A DNA stretch of 64,000 bases, from the NCBI GenBank assembly GCA_036489755.1, contig DASXFD010000070.1:355491-419490 (forward strand), written 5' to 3'. The notes under the pieces are model-generated. The model searched no databases. It saw nothing but the letters and a program-made list of their open reading frames with translations, and was not told the origin of the DNA. Every line of letters starts with the position of its first letter. Position 1 is the first letter of the stretch. A program made the position numbers and the translations under genes. Source of the DNA: JABFXX01 sp036489755 (lineage in GTDB: Bacteria; Myxococcota_A; Polyangia; Haliangiales; Haliangiaceae). Of the stretch, positions 49,086 through 58,102 are shown one piece after another.

Positions 49086-49954
49086 ATGCTCGCACTCGTT
49101 TCGATCATCGCATCGCTTGTCGCATCGCTCGCTCGCGTGGTCGGCGGCTCTGCCGTCGCGCCCGGCGAGTTTCCGGACGTCGTGCTCGTCGCCGGCTGGA
49201 CCGGCTTGTGCTCCGGCACGTTGATCGCGCCGGACGTCGTGCTCACCGCGGGCCACTGTACCGAGATCGATCCGCAGGCAGCGTCGACTACGGCGCGCCG
49301 GCGGGCGACCTCGTGCCGATCGCATCGGTGACGGCATATCCCGATTGGCAGCACGCGTTCGACGTTGCGGTCGTCGTGCTCGCGAAGCCGGTCGACGCCG
49401 TGGCGCCGCGTGCGATCGCGACCGGGTGCGGCCCGCACGACGGCGACGACGCGCGCGTGATCGGGTTCGGGCTCGACGATCCCGGCGGCAGCGGCGCGAG
49501 CACTACGCTCGAGACCGCGCTGGTGGCGATCGACGACGCCGAGTGCACGAGCGATCCGGCGTGTCGTGCCGCGCTCGCACCCGGCGGCGAGCTCGTCGCC
49601 GGTGGGCGAGGCGTCGCCGCGTGCTACGGCGACTCCGGCGGCCCGCTGCTCGCGGATACGGTTGATGGCGGCGAGGCGTTGTTCGGCGTCGTCTCGCGCG
49701 CGACCGATGGCAGTGCTGGCGCGCCGTGCAGCGGTGCGACCGTCTACGAGCGCGCCGACGGAGATGCGATCGTCGCGTGGATCGAAGCAACGACGGGCCG
49801 GACGGTGGCGCGCGCGCCTTGCGCGACGGCGTTGGATGCCGATCCACCCGGCGGCGGTTGCGCGGTTTGTTCCGAGACCGGGCTCGTCGGTGCCGCCGCG
49901 CCCCTCGTCACCGTGATGCTCGCCGGTGTGCTCCGGCGGCGGCGACGCGCGTGA
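49086..49954 (+). pseudogene. frameshifted trypsin-like protease, paralogue of the preceding gene
   Basis: From ATG 49086 the frame gives a signal peptide, VVGGSAVAPGEF and the His box TAGHCTEIDPQ, then breaks. The rest of the protease continues in another frame: SVDYGAPAGDLVPIASV, Asp in FDVAVVVL, GDSGGPLL, and a MYXO-CTERM-like end (GGGCAVCSETG, hydrophobic helix, RRRRR). Compared with the paralogue (…NPQRIVAGTVNYE) about 13 nt are missing between CCGCA and GGCAGC near 49277, which explains the shift. Either a recent pseudogene or a sequencing error; the intact downstream triad and tail favour a recent event. Confidence 0.82.
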
Positions 49955-49971
49955 TACAACACGGCCGATAT

Positions 49972-51189
49972 ATGTCGAAGATCAAGGTCAAGAACCCCGT
50001 CGTCGAGATGGACGGCGACGAGATGACCCGCATCATCTGGAAGTTCATCAAGGACAAGCTGATCCTCCCGTACCTCGAGATCGATCTGAAGTACTTCGAT
50101 CTCGGCGTCGAGCATCGTGATCAAACGCACGACCAGGTGACGGTCGACTCGGCGAACGCGGCGAAGCAATACGGCGTCGCGGTGAAGTGCGCGACGATCA
50201 CGCCCGACGAAGCTCGCGTCAAAGAGTTCAACCTCAAGGAGATGTGGAAGTCGCCGAACGGCACGATCCGCAACATCATCGGCGGCACGATCTTTCGCGA
50301 GCCGATCATCTGCAAGAACGTGCCGCGGCTCGTGCCGGGCTGGACGCGGCCGATCGTGATCGGCCGTCACGCGTACGGCGATCAGTACCGCGCGACCGAC
50401 TTCGTCGTGCCCGGTGCCGGCACGCTGACGATGACGTTCACGCCGAAGGATGGCGGTAAGCCGATCGAGCACAAGGTCTTCGACTTCCCCGGCGGCGGCG
50501 TCGCGCTCGGCATGTACAACCTCGACGAGTCGATCATCGGGTTCGCGCGCAGCTCGTTCAACTACGGCCTCAACCGAGGCTGGCCGGTCTATCTGTCGAC
50601 GAAGAACACGATCCTCAAGCGCTACGACGGTCGCTTCAAAGATCTGTTCCAGCAAGTGTTCGACGCCGAGTTCAAGGCGAAGTTCGACGCTGCGAAGATC
50701 GTCTACGAGCACCGCCTGATCGACGACATGGTCGCATCGGCGCTGAAATGGGACGGCGGCTTCGTGTGGGCGTGCAAGAACTACGACGGCGACGTGCAGT
50801 CCGACACGGTCGCGCAGGGCTTCGGCTCGCTCGGCCTGATGACGTCGGTGCTGATGACGCCCGACGGCCACACCGTCGAAGCGGAAGCAGCGCACGGCAC
50901 GGTCACGCGCCACTACCGCGAGCATCAGAAGGGCCGTCCGACGTCGACGAACCCGATCGCATCGATCTTCGCGTGGACGCAGGGCCTCAAGTATCGCGGT
51001 CAGTTCGACAACACGCCCGACGTCGTCGCGTTCGCGGACGCGCTCGAGAAGGTGTGCGTCGAGACCGTCGAGTCCGGCAAGATGACGAAGGACCTCGCGA
51101 TCCTGATCGACGCCAAGGCGCCGTGGCTCACGACCGAGCAGTTCCTCGACGCGCTCGACGCGAACCTCCACGCCAAGCTGAAGATGTGA
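49972..51189 (+). CDS. icd: NADP-dependent isocitrate dehydrogenase, eukaryote-like type
   Basis: 405 residues. Oxidative decarboxylation of isocitrate to 2-oxoglutarate in the TCA cycle. Sequence matches the dimeric class II enzymes of eukaryotes and some bacteria (VVEMDGDEMTRIIW, KSPNGTIRNIIGGTIFREPIIC, RHAYGDQYRATDF, LIDDMVASALKWDGGFVWACKNYDGDV, HGTVTRHYREHQKGR) and not the E. coli type. ATG 49972. Its stop is directly followed by the stop of the LamG lipoprotein on the other strand. mdh is 1 kb away but opposite. Confidence 0.96.
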   Translation: MSKIKVKNPVVEMDGDEMTRIIWKFIKDKLILPYLEIDLKYFDLGVEHRDQTHDQVTVDSANAAKQYGVAVKCATITPDEARVKEFNLKEMWKSPNGTIRNIIGGTIFREPIICKNVPRLVPGWTRPIVIGRHAYGDQYRATDFVVPGAGTLTMTFTPKDGGKPIEHKVFDFPGGGVALGMYNLDESIIGFARSSFNYGLNRGWPVYLSTKNTILKRYDGRFKDLFQQVFDAEFKAKFDAAKIVYEHRLIDDMVASALKWDGGFVWACKNYDGDVQSDTVAQGFGSLGLMTSVLMTPDGHTVEAEAAHGTVTRHYREHQKGRPTSTNPIASIFAWTQGLKYRGQFDNTPDVVAFADALEKVCVETVESGKMTKDLAILIDAKAPWLTTEQFLDALDANLHAKLKM

Positions 51190-52215
51190 TCACGGGCCGA
51201 ACGTGACGGCGGCACCGGTCTGCGACTTGAGCTCGGCCGGGAACCAATCGTTCGGGCGCTGCTGCTTGTCGAGCTCGAGCTCGTCGATCCGGCCGACGAA
51301 GCCGGTGCCGAGCGTGAAGCTCGGCGTCGGGTCCGCGGACAGCTTCGGCGTGTCTCCGATCGACATCGTGGTCGCAACGCCGTTGACGTAGCCCGTCAGC
51401 GTGTTGCCGGCCCACGTGATCGCGACGAGCGTCCACGCGCGGAGCGGGACGGCGAGGTTGCTGTCGACGAAGGTGTTGTCGTCGAGCACCCACGCGGTCG
51501 AGAGGGTCCCATTGTACAAGCCGACGACGTCGATGCCGCGCTGGAAGACATTTGCGGCCCCGGGCGGCGAGTCGTAGTCCATGTAGAGCCAGAGCTCGAG
51601 GGTGAACGTGTCCCAGTGCTCGTAGAGCATGTTGCCGTTTGCGAACCCGACCGTCGAGCCGGCGACAAACCCCGCCGCGCTTCCGATCTCGCCGGCGGCT
51701 TCGCTGATGTCCGTCGCGGTCGGCGCGAAGAACGTGCCGACCGAGTCACTGCCGTTCGGCGAGTCGAAGTGCAGCACCTGCGTGAAATTGGTCCACGCCT
51801 GGAACGAGCTCGCCGCGTGTTGACCGGTGCCGTACGTCATTGTCAGAGTCGGCGTGGACCCGGCCGGGACGAGCGGCAGGTGCACCCACAGCGCGGACGT
51901 GCCCTTCGGATCCCAATGATCGACGTCGTAATCGAGCGGCTGGCCGGACCCCGACGCCAGGAACGTGAAGCCCGTCGTCGGATCGGACACGCGCGAGTAG
52001 TCGATGTGCGTCGAGTCGAGCTCGACGAGCACCGGAAAGTCACGGAGGTCGTTGCTGCCGTTACCGAGGTCGATGGTGAGCGTGATCGACACGGCGCTTC
52101 CGCCGCCGCCATCGATCATCGGCCCGTCGATGCCGCCGCCGTCGTCCGACGCGTTCTTCGGCGAGAAGCCGCACGCGGACAGCGCTGCCAGCGCGAATAC
52201 GAACCACCAGCGCAT
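51190..52215 (-). CDS. DUF2341 plus LamG-like lipoprotein
   Basis: 341 residues. Signal MRWWFVFALAALSAC (lipobox LSAC), Asp/Gly spacer, a DUF2341-like domain (DLRDFPVLVELDSTHIDYSRV, DHWDPKGTSALWVHLPLV) and a LamG jelly roll (HWDTFTLELWLYMD, GFVGRIDELELDKQQR). The same pair of domains occurs in secreted MotA/TolQ-linked and cellulose-like adhesins; here probably a surface binding protein. ATG follows TATCGT by 10 nt. A related LamG lipoprotein is at 2197. Confidence 0.82.
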   Translation of the reverse strand: MRWWFVFALAALSACGFSPKNASDDGGGIDGPMIDGGGGSAVSITLTIDLGNGSNDLRDFPVLVELDSTHIDYSRVSDPTTGFTFLASGSGQPLDYDVDHWDPKGTSALWVHLPLVPAGSTPTLTMTYGTGQHAASSFQAWTNFTQVLHFDSPNGSDSVGTFFAPTATDISEAAGEIGSAAGFVAGSTVGFANGNMLYEHWDTFTLELWLYMDYDSPPGAANVFQRGIDVVGLYNGTLSTAWVLDDNTFVDSNLAVPLRAWTLVAITWAGNTLTGYVNGVATTMSIGDTPKLSADPTPSFTLGTGFVGRIDELELDKQQRPNDWFPAELKSQTGAAVTFGP

Positions 52216-52233
52216 TCGAGTCGCTACGATACC

Positions 52234-53181
52234 TCAGCCCAGGAACCCGCGGGCGATCTCCATCAGCTTCGTGTTCTCGGCTACCGAGCTCTCGAACGCT
52301 GTTTTTTCCTGCGGCGACAGCGCCAGCTCGTACACTTTCTCGGCGCCCTTCGCCGACAGCTTGACCGGCACGCCGACGAACGCGCCCTTCACGCCGAACT
52401 CGCCGTTGAGCTCGATCGAGCACGGGAGCACGCGGCCCTGATTGCGGACGACTGCCTCGACCATCAGCGCGGTGCCGGCGCCCGGCGCGAGCCACGCGCT
52501 CGTGCCGATGAGCCCCGTGAGCGTCGCGCCGCCCTTCTTCGTGTTCGCGACGACCTCGGCGAGCTTCTCGGCCGACAGGAACTTGTCGACCGGCACGTTG
52601 CCGATCGTTGCCGTCGACAAGATCGGCACCATGTCCTTGTCGGTGTGAGCGCCGAGCACGATCGCGTGCACGTCTTCGACGCTGACGCCGGCGGCGAGCG
52701 CGAGGTACGTGCGGAAGCGCGCGCTATCGAGCACGCCGGCCGAGCCGATCACGCGCTCGCGCGGAAAGCCGGTGACCTGCTTCGCGACGAACACCATCGC
52801 GTCGAGCGGGTTCGACACGACGATCAGCACGCAGTTCGGCGCGTACTTCTTCACGTCGCCGCAGATGCCCTTGACGATGCCGGCGTTGACGTTGATGAGC
52901 TCCTCGCGCGATTGGCCGGGCTTGCGCGGCACGCCGGCGGTCATCACGACGACGTCGGCGCCTTCCATCGCCTCGGACTTGTCGCTCGCGACGAAGCTCG
53001 TGTTGTTGAAGCCGACCCACGGCGAGCACTGCGTGAGATCGAGCGCGCGCCCCTCGGCGGGACCGACCTTGAGATCGATGAGGACGAGGTCGCCGAGCTC
53101 TTTCTGCGCGGCCCACTGAGCGACGGCGGCACCGACGTTTCCGCCGGCGCCGATGATTGCGATCTTCGGACGCTTGATCAT
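52234..53181 (-). CDS. mdh: malate dehydrogenase (LDH-like family)
   Basis: 315 residues. NAD-dependent malate oxidation in the TCA cycle. GAGGNVGAAVAQ is the nucleotide loop, AGVPRKPGQSREEL holds the substrate Arg on the mobile loop, VVSNPLDAMV follows, and the catalytic His is in VLGAHTDKDMVPI. Family members usually read G-x-H-G-D-x-M here, so the extra residue and Thr are unusual. ATG 53181 after TATGAG. Alone on its strand; the next gene is divergent. Confidence 0.93.
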   Translation of the reverse strand: MIKRPKIAIIGAGGNVGAAVAQWAAQKELGDLVLIDLKVGPAEGRALDLTQCSPWVGFNNTSFVASDKSEAMEGADVVVMTAGVPRKPGQSREELINVNAGIVKGICGDVKKYAPNCVLIVVSNPLDAMVFVAKQVTGFPRERVIGSAGVLDSARFRTYLALAAGVSVEDVHAIVLGAHTDKDMVPILSTATIGNVPVDKFLSAEKLAEVVANTKKGGATLTGLIGTSAWLAPGAGTALMVEAVVRNQGRVLPCSIELNGEFGVKGAFVGVPVKLSAKGAEKVYELALSPQEKTAFESSVAENTKLMEIARGFLG

Positions 53182-53327
53182 GGTGCGGATCTCATACCGC
53201 CGCGACCGGGTGCGACGCCACTGCGACGCGAGCTTTCGTCGCAACGAGACGCCGAGTTGCGGGAATTGTGAACACGTTTTCGTCGGTCTCAAGCATCTGA
53301 AGCGCTACGGATCAAGTCGGAGGACTC

Positions 53328-55265
53328 ATGAGGCGTTCATCCCTGTTGGCAATCGTGCTCGCGCTCGGCGGCACGGCGTACGCGGACGTCGATCCGCAGA
53401 TCACCTCGGCGTTGAAGCACGTCAAGGCGAGCGACTATCCGAGCGCGAACTCGGTGCAAGTGATCGACGATCAGAGCGTCGTCTATCAGCCCGACGGCAA
53501 ATTCACCAATACGCAGCACACCGCGACGCTCGTGCTCACGCAAGCAGGAAAGGACGCCGCCGCGAGCGACTCGCTCTACTACACGAAGGACGCCGAGAAG
53601 ATCGACGTGCTCTCCGCGCAAGTCGTCAAAGCCGACGGCAGCGTCGTCACGGTGTCCCCGAAAGACATCCAGGACGTCGAGCAATCCGGCGAGATGAACA
53701 TCTACGACCCGCAAGGTCGCGCGGTGAAGGTCACGTTCCCGGGCCTCGGCGTCGGCGACGTCGCGGACATCACGTATCGCCTCACGCGAAACCTGCCGAC
53801 GCGCGACAACTATTTCAACGACATCTTCTCGTTTCAGAGCAACCAGCCGATCCTCGAGACCAGCTACTCGGTCGACGGTCCGGCGTCGTTGCCGCTGACG
53901 GCCGCGCTCTATCACCAAGAGCGCGCCGGCAAGATCGAGACGACGAAGCAGACGGTCGGCGATCGCATCCACTACAAGTGGGGCGTTCACAACGCCGCGC
54001 AGCTGATCCGCGAGACCGCGATGGACGACATGCTGGAGATGCCGATGCTCGTGGTCACGACCGATCCGAGCTGGCAGCACTTCTCGGCGTGGTGGGCGAA
54101 GGTCACCGCGCCGCAGCTCGAGGCGAGCGCCGAGATCAAAGCGAAGGTCAAGGAGCTCACGAAGGACGCGAAGACGCCCGATGACAAGATCAAGGCGCTC
54201 TACGACTTCGTCTCGCAGGACATTCGTTATCGCGGCCTCGGCGTGGGCCCGCGCACCGGCTACACGCCGCGCAAGGCTTCGGAGACGTTCACGTCGCGCT
54301 GGGGCGTGTGCCGCGACGTCTCGATCTTGCTGACGTCGATGCTGCGCGAGAGCGGCTTCGAGGCATATCCCGTGTTGACCAACGTCGAGACCGGGCCGGT
54401 GCTGCCGAAGGTCGCGTACGACGGCTTCGATCACGCGATCGTCGCGATGCCCGACGGCAAAGGCGGCTGGCGCTACCTCGATCCGACCGCGAAGAACAAC
54501 GCGTCGCTGCTGCCCGGCTACGAAGCCGAGCAAGACACGCTCGTGTCGACCGACAAAGGTGAGGCGCTGACCCGGATCGGCGCGATGGATCCGTCGCAGA
54601 ACCTCGGCCACGCGACCGCGACGACCACGATCAACGCCGATGGCTCGATGACGTCGACGATCAAGCTCGAGACCAAGGGCATGTTCGACCTCGTCGCGCG
54701 GTCGAGCGCCGCGATGATGAGCTCCGATCAGCAGCGCGAAGCGATCGAGCAGCTGCTCCACCGCGCACTCCCCGACGCGCAGCTCGTCAAGCTCGACGTG
54801 TCGAGCCCGCTCGCGCTGCTCAGCCCGATGCAGATCACCGCCGAGATCAAAGTTCCGAACGCGGCGCCGCGGACCGGCGACTACCGCCTGCTGCGCTCGG
54901 TCGTCACGAGCGGCGCGCTCGGGCTCGTCGAGAACGCGCTGCCGCAACTGCTCGGCGCCGATCCGGCACGCAAGTACGGCCTCGACGCGCACCTCACGTT
55001 CGAATACGACCAGGACGAGACGATCAAGCTGCCGCCCGGCATCAAGATCGTCGCGCTGCCGAACCCGGCGGCCGCGTCGAACGCGGTGAGCTCGCTCGCC
55101 GCGACGTGCACGTCGACGGACGCGACCACCGTCGTGTGCCATCGCTCGTTCGCACTCAAGAGCCGGTTCATCGACAGCAAGGCCTATCAGCAGCTGCGCG
55201 GCGCGATCGCCTCGATGGGCCAGATCGCACGTCAACCCGTCATCCTTTCGGGAGGTCCCTCGTGA
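53328..55265 (+). CDS. secreted DUF3857/transglutaminase-like protein, intact triad
   Basis: 645 residues. Signal MRRSSLLAIVLALGGTAYA, a DUF3857 beta domain (HTATLVLTQAGKDAA, DVLSAQVVKADGSVVTVSP) and a transglutaminase-core (Cys-His-Asp) domain: Cys328 in RWGVCRDVS, His369 in FDHAI and Asp385 in YLDPTAKN, followed by a C-terminal beta region. Such proteins are widespread in Bacteroidetes and myxobacteria; their protease or transferase function is unproven. It has a strong ribosome site GGAGGA at 53319-53324. Its stop overlaps the GTG of the next paralogue (GTGA). Confidence 0.88.
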   Translation: MRRSSLLAIVLALGGTAYADVDPQITSALKHVKASDYPSANSVQVIDDQSVVYQPDGKFTNTQHTATLVLTQAGKDAAASDSLYYTKDAEKIDVLSAQVVKADGSVVTVSPKDIQDVEQSGEMNIYDPQGRAVKVTFPGLGVGDVADITYRLTRNLPTRDNYFNDIFSFQSNQPILETSYSVDGPASLPLTAALYHQERAGKIETTKQTVGDRIHYKWGVHNAAQLIRETAMDDMLEMPMLVVTTDPSWQHFSAWWAKVTAPQLEASAEIKAKVKELTKDAKTPDDKIKALYDFVSQDIRYRGLGVGPRTGYTPRKASETFTSRWGVCRDVSILLTSMLRESGFEAYPVLTNVETGPVLPKVAYDGFDHAIVAMPDGKGGWRYLDPTAKNNASLLPGYEAEQDTLVSTDKGEALTRIGAMDPSQNLGHATATTTINADGSMTSTIKLETKGMFDLVARSSAAMMSSDQQREAIEQLLHRALPDAQLVKLDVSSPLALLSPMQITAEIKVPNAAPRTGDYRLLRSVVTSGALGLVENALPQLLGADPARKYGLDAHLTFEYDQDETIKLPPGIKIVALPNPAAASNAVSSLAATCTSTDATTVVCHRSFALKSRFIDSKAYQQLRGAIASMGQIARQPVILSGGPS

Positions 55266-57244
55266 AGCGCTTCGCCTTCATCGCGCTCGCCTTGGTCGCG
55301 TGCAAGTCGCACGACAAACCGCAGGCCGCCAACGATCCGTGGACCAAGCACGCCAAGCCGATCGATCCGGCTGCCGCAAAGGATCCCGATCTCAAACAGA
55401 TGATCGAGCTCGCGCAGAGCGGGCCGACCGAGAAGCAGTATCCGCAGGCCGATGCGCTCGTCGCCGTCGATCGAGACGACATCACGATCAAACCGGATCG
55501 CACGATCGTCGTGCATCACAAGTCGATCGTGAAGCTGCTCGACGCGCAGCGCGGTAAAGAGAAGTTCGCCGACGTTCACATCCCGTTCGACAGCAAGCGC
55601 CAGACGCTGACGATCGACACGGCGCGCACCGTCAACGACGACGGCGTCGCGCACGCATCGTCGCCCGAAGAGATCGGCGACATCGTGCCGAGCTGGCTCG
55701 CCGACGCGACGATCTACTCCGACGTCCGCGAGCGCGTGGTGTCGCTGCCGGCCGTCGACAAGGGCTCGGTCGTCGAGCTCGAGTGGACGCGCACGACCGC
55801 GCCGTCGAGCGACTCCGCATTCGGCGGCGAAGCGATGCTCGCGCAGTGGGACCCGGTGCTCGATCGCACCGTCACGATCACCGCGCCGTCGGGCATCACG
55901 CCGAAGCTCGCCGTCGCCGGGATGGATCTCAAGCCGACCGATTCGACGAGCGGCGAGAACCACACGTGGACGTTCCACATCGCGAACCAGCCGGATCAAC
56001 ATCCGGAAGGCGGATCGCCCGAGGACGCCGCGGTGCTGCCGCGCCTCGTCTACAGCATCCAGCCGAGCTGGGCCAAGGTCCTCGAGCCGGTCGCCGCGCA
56101 GTTCCTCGCGACGGCGGTGCCGAACCCGCTGCCGGCGTCGGTCAAAGCCGAGGCCGATCGCATCGTCGCCGGCGCCACCACGCCGGCCGACAAGGCGCAG
56201 AAGCTGTTCGCGTTCGTCGCGCACGACATCCGCAGCGTCGAGCTGCCGCTCGGCACGGCGGGCTATCAACCGCACTCGCCCGACAGCGTGCTCGCCGCGA
56301 AGTACGCCGATCCGCGCGACAAGGTCGGCCTCTTGCTCGCGCTCGCGTCGGCAGAAGGCATCGCGGGCCAGCCGGTGCTCGTGCGCAGCGGCGACGTGCC
56401 GGTGTTGCAAGACGTGCCCACGATCGCGCAGTTCGATCACATCGTCGCGAAGCTCGCCGTCGACAACAAGGACGTGTGGCTGAACCCGTCCGACGAAAAC
56501 GCGCAGTACAACTTCGTGCTCGCGGGCCAGGACAGCCTCGTGTTGCCGCTCGAGCAGGGCGGCTCCGAGCTCGGCCATCGGCCGCCCGATGATCCGTCGA
56601 CGTCGCGCGCGCACGTCACCGCGTCGTTCGCGCTCGCACCGAACGGCGATCTCGACGCGACGTACAAGTACGAGCTCAGTGGGTGGTATGCCGACCGCGC
56701 GAGCGCCGAGCTGCGCCCGCTCAAGGGCGAGCGCCTCGACAAGTTCTTCCAGCGCGGCGCCGCCGAGCTGTCGGCCGCGGCGGTCGACAAGGGCCACCAG
56801 GTCAGCGACACGTCGTCGGTCGATGGCCCGATCACCGTCACGCAACACGTCGCGGTGCCGGGCTACGCCGCCGCACAAGGCAACTTCCGCAACTTCGAGA
56901 TGCCCGATGTCACGCTGGCGCTCGCCGACGACGTGCCGAGCGCCGGCCTGACGACGCGCAAGTATCCGCTGTGGATCGGCTCGCCGCGCACCGAGCAAGG
57001 CGACGTGACCGTGCAGATCCCGAGCGGCTGGAAGGTCGCGTACGTGCCGCCGAAGCTCGACGGCGATGCGGACGGCGTCCACTACACGTCGGCGTGCGAG
57101 GCGAAGGGCCAGACCGTGTCGTGCCACGACGAGATCAAGCTCGACAAGCTCGAGCTCGATACCGCGCACTACGCGCCGTATCACGAAGCGCTCGCGAAGC
57201 TGCAGGCGTACGAGCGCCGCGTCGTGCTGCTCCAAAAAGGCTGA
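55262..57244 (+). CDS. DUF3857/transglutaminase-like lipoprotein, catalytic residues lost
   Basis: 660 residues, GTG start overlapping the upstream stop. Signal VKRFAFIALALVAC (lipobox, Cys14). DUF3857-like beta domain, then a transglutaminase-core relic: the Cys box reads ADPRDKVGLLLAL, so Pro351 stands where Cys is expected; His393 is kept (FDHIVA); the Asp is Asn408 (WLNPSD). The protein therefore should lack catalysis and may regulate or scaffold the intact partner made from the same transcript. This reading is from motif comparison, not an alignment. Confidence 0.86.
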   Translation: MKRFAFIALALVACKSHDKPQAANDPWTKHAKPIDPAAAKDPDLKQMIELAQSGPTEKQYPQADALVAVDRDDITIKPDRTIVVHHKSIVKLLDAQRGKEKFADVHIPFDSKRQTLTIDTARTVNDDGVAHASSPEEIGDIVPSWLADATIYSDVRERVVSLPAVDKGSVVELEWTRTTAPSSDSAFGGEAMLAQWDPVLDRTVTITAPSGITPKLAVAGMDLKPTDSTSGENHTWTFHIANQPDQHPEGGSPEDAAVLPRLVYSIQPSWAKVLEPVAAQFLATAVPNPLPASVKAEADRIVAGATTPADKAQKLFAFVAHDIRSVELPLGTAGYQPHSPDSVLAAKYADPRDKVGLLLALASAEGIAGQPVLVRSGDVPVLQDVPTIAQFDHIVAKLAVDNKDVWLNPSDENAQYNFVLAGQDSLVLPLEQGGSELGHRPPDDPSTSRAHVTASFALAPNGDLDATYKYELSGWYADRASAELRPLKGERLDKFFQRGAAELSAAAVDKGHQVSDTSSVDGPITVTQHVAVPGYAAAQGNFRNFEMPDVTLALADDVPSAGLTTRKYPLWIGSPRTEQGDVTVQIPSGWKVAYVPPKLDGDADGVHYTSACEAKGQTVSCHDEIKLDKLELDTAHYAPYHEALAKLQAYERRVVLLQKG

Positions 57245-57256
57245 GCGCGGCGTCGG

Positions 57257-57547
57257 TCACGTCGCGTACGGCCACGGTGCGAACAGATAGAGCGCGATGA
57301 ACAGCGCGATCGCGAGCACGCAGAGCTGGATGAAGAGCCGTACGACGCCGACCCGCCGCCACAGCGCATGGAGCACGCCCAGCACCGGCAGCGCGACGAC
57401 GAGCACGGTGCCCACGCGGCTCGGAGCGGCCTGACCTTGAATCAGCAGCCACACCGCGGTCACCACCACGCTCGCCACGGCGAGCCCGTCGCTCGTCAGC
57501 TTGTTGCGCTGCCGCGTCAGCCGTCCGTTCAGCGCCGCGAGCTCCAT
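57257..57547 (-). CDS. small membrane protein (96 aa)
   Basis: Hydrophilic N terminus (MELAALNGRLTRQRNKLTS) and three hydrophobic segments (LAVASVVVTAVWLLIQ, VGTVLVVALPVLGVLHALW, LCVLAIALFIALYLFAP). ATG has an excellent ribosome site GGAGGTGAT that overlaps the stop of the gene before it, so it is translated together with the kinase operon. Function unknown. Confidence 0.75.
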   Translation of the reverse strand: MELAALNGRLTRQRNKLTSDGLAVASVVVTAVWLLIQGQAAPSRVGTVLVVALPVLGVLHALWRRVGVVRLFIQLCVLAIALFIALYLFAPWPYAT

Positions 57548-57550
57548 CGA

Positions 57551-58102
57551 TCACCTCCGCTCGAACGTGGTGGCGGCGCCGGCGCGCTTGGCCGCCGCCA
57601 CGATCGCGTCGCCGATCGCGCCGAGCACCGGCTGCGGCAGCTGATAGCCCATCGCGATGCGCATCGCCGGCGGCAGCGGGTCGGTGCTCGCGGTCAGCCA
57701 CTCCTGAGGTTTGGCGTCGCCGCGAAACTGCAGGCGATCGATCGCGACGACGACGTGCTCGCCCTTGACGAGCGCGAGCTCCTCGCTGCGCCGCCACGGT
57801 CCGAGCGTGCGGGTGACCACGATGCGATCGTCGCGCAGCGCGAGCTCCTCGCGACCCCAGATGCCCATCGCGCCGAGCCACGTGCACAGCACGCCGCCGC
57901 CGAGCGCGAGGATCGTCCCGGCGATCGCCCACCCGCTGTGCGCCATCTCGAGCGCGCCGAGCCAGCCGGCGATCGTCAGTGCGAACAAGCCCAGGCAGGC
58001 AATGCCCAGTCCGAACGTGTTCCGGTTCCGGAACGTCACGCGATGCTCGAACCGCAGCGTCAACGGCTCGCGCGAGATCGTGTACGCATCGAGCTCGCTC
58101 AC
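57551..58102 (-). CDS. membrane protein of unknown function (183 aa), in kinase operon
   Basis: GTG 58102 overlaps the kinase stop (GTGA). N-terminal cytosolic strand region (YTISREPLTLRFEHRVTFRN), two helices (FGLGIACLGLFALTIAGWLGAL, GWAIAGTILALGGGVLCTWLG), then a PH-like cytosolic domain (REELALRDDRIVVTRTLGPWRRSEELALVKGEHV). It resembles bacterial bPH-type membrane proteins. Middle gene of kinase / this / small membrane protein. Confidence 0.75.
   Translation of the reverse strand: MSELDAYTISREPLTLRFEHRVTFRNRNTFGLGIACLGLFALTIAGWLGALEMAHSGWAIAGTILALGGGVLCTWLGAMGIWGREELALRDDRIVVTRTLGPWRRSEELALVKGEHVVVAIDRLQFRGDAKPQEWLTASTDPLPPAMRIAMGYQLPQPVLGAIGDAIVAAAKRAGAATTFERR

Noticed and set aside
53337..57235. 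Long minus-strand open frames opposite the two DUF3857 genes
   Set aside because: Composition is dominated by Arg, Asp and Val with no motif; the plus-strand frames have signals, domains and overlaps.
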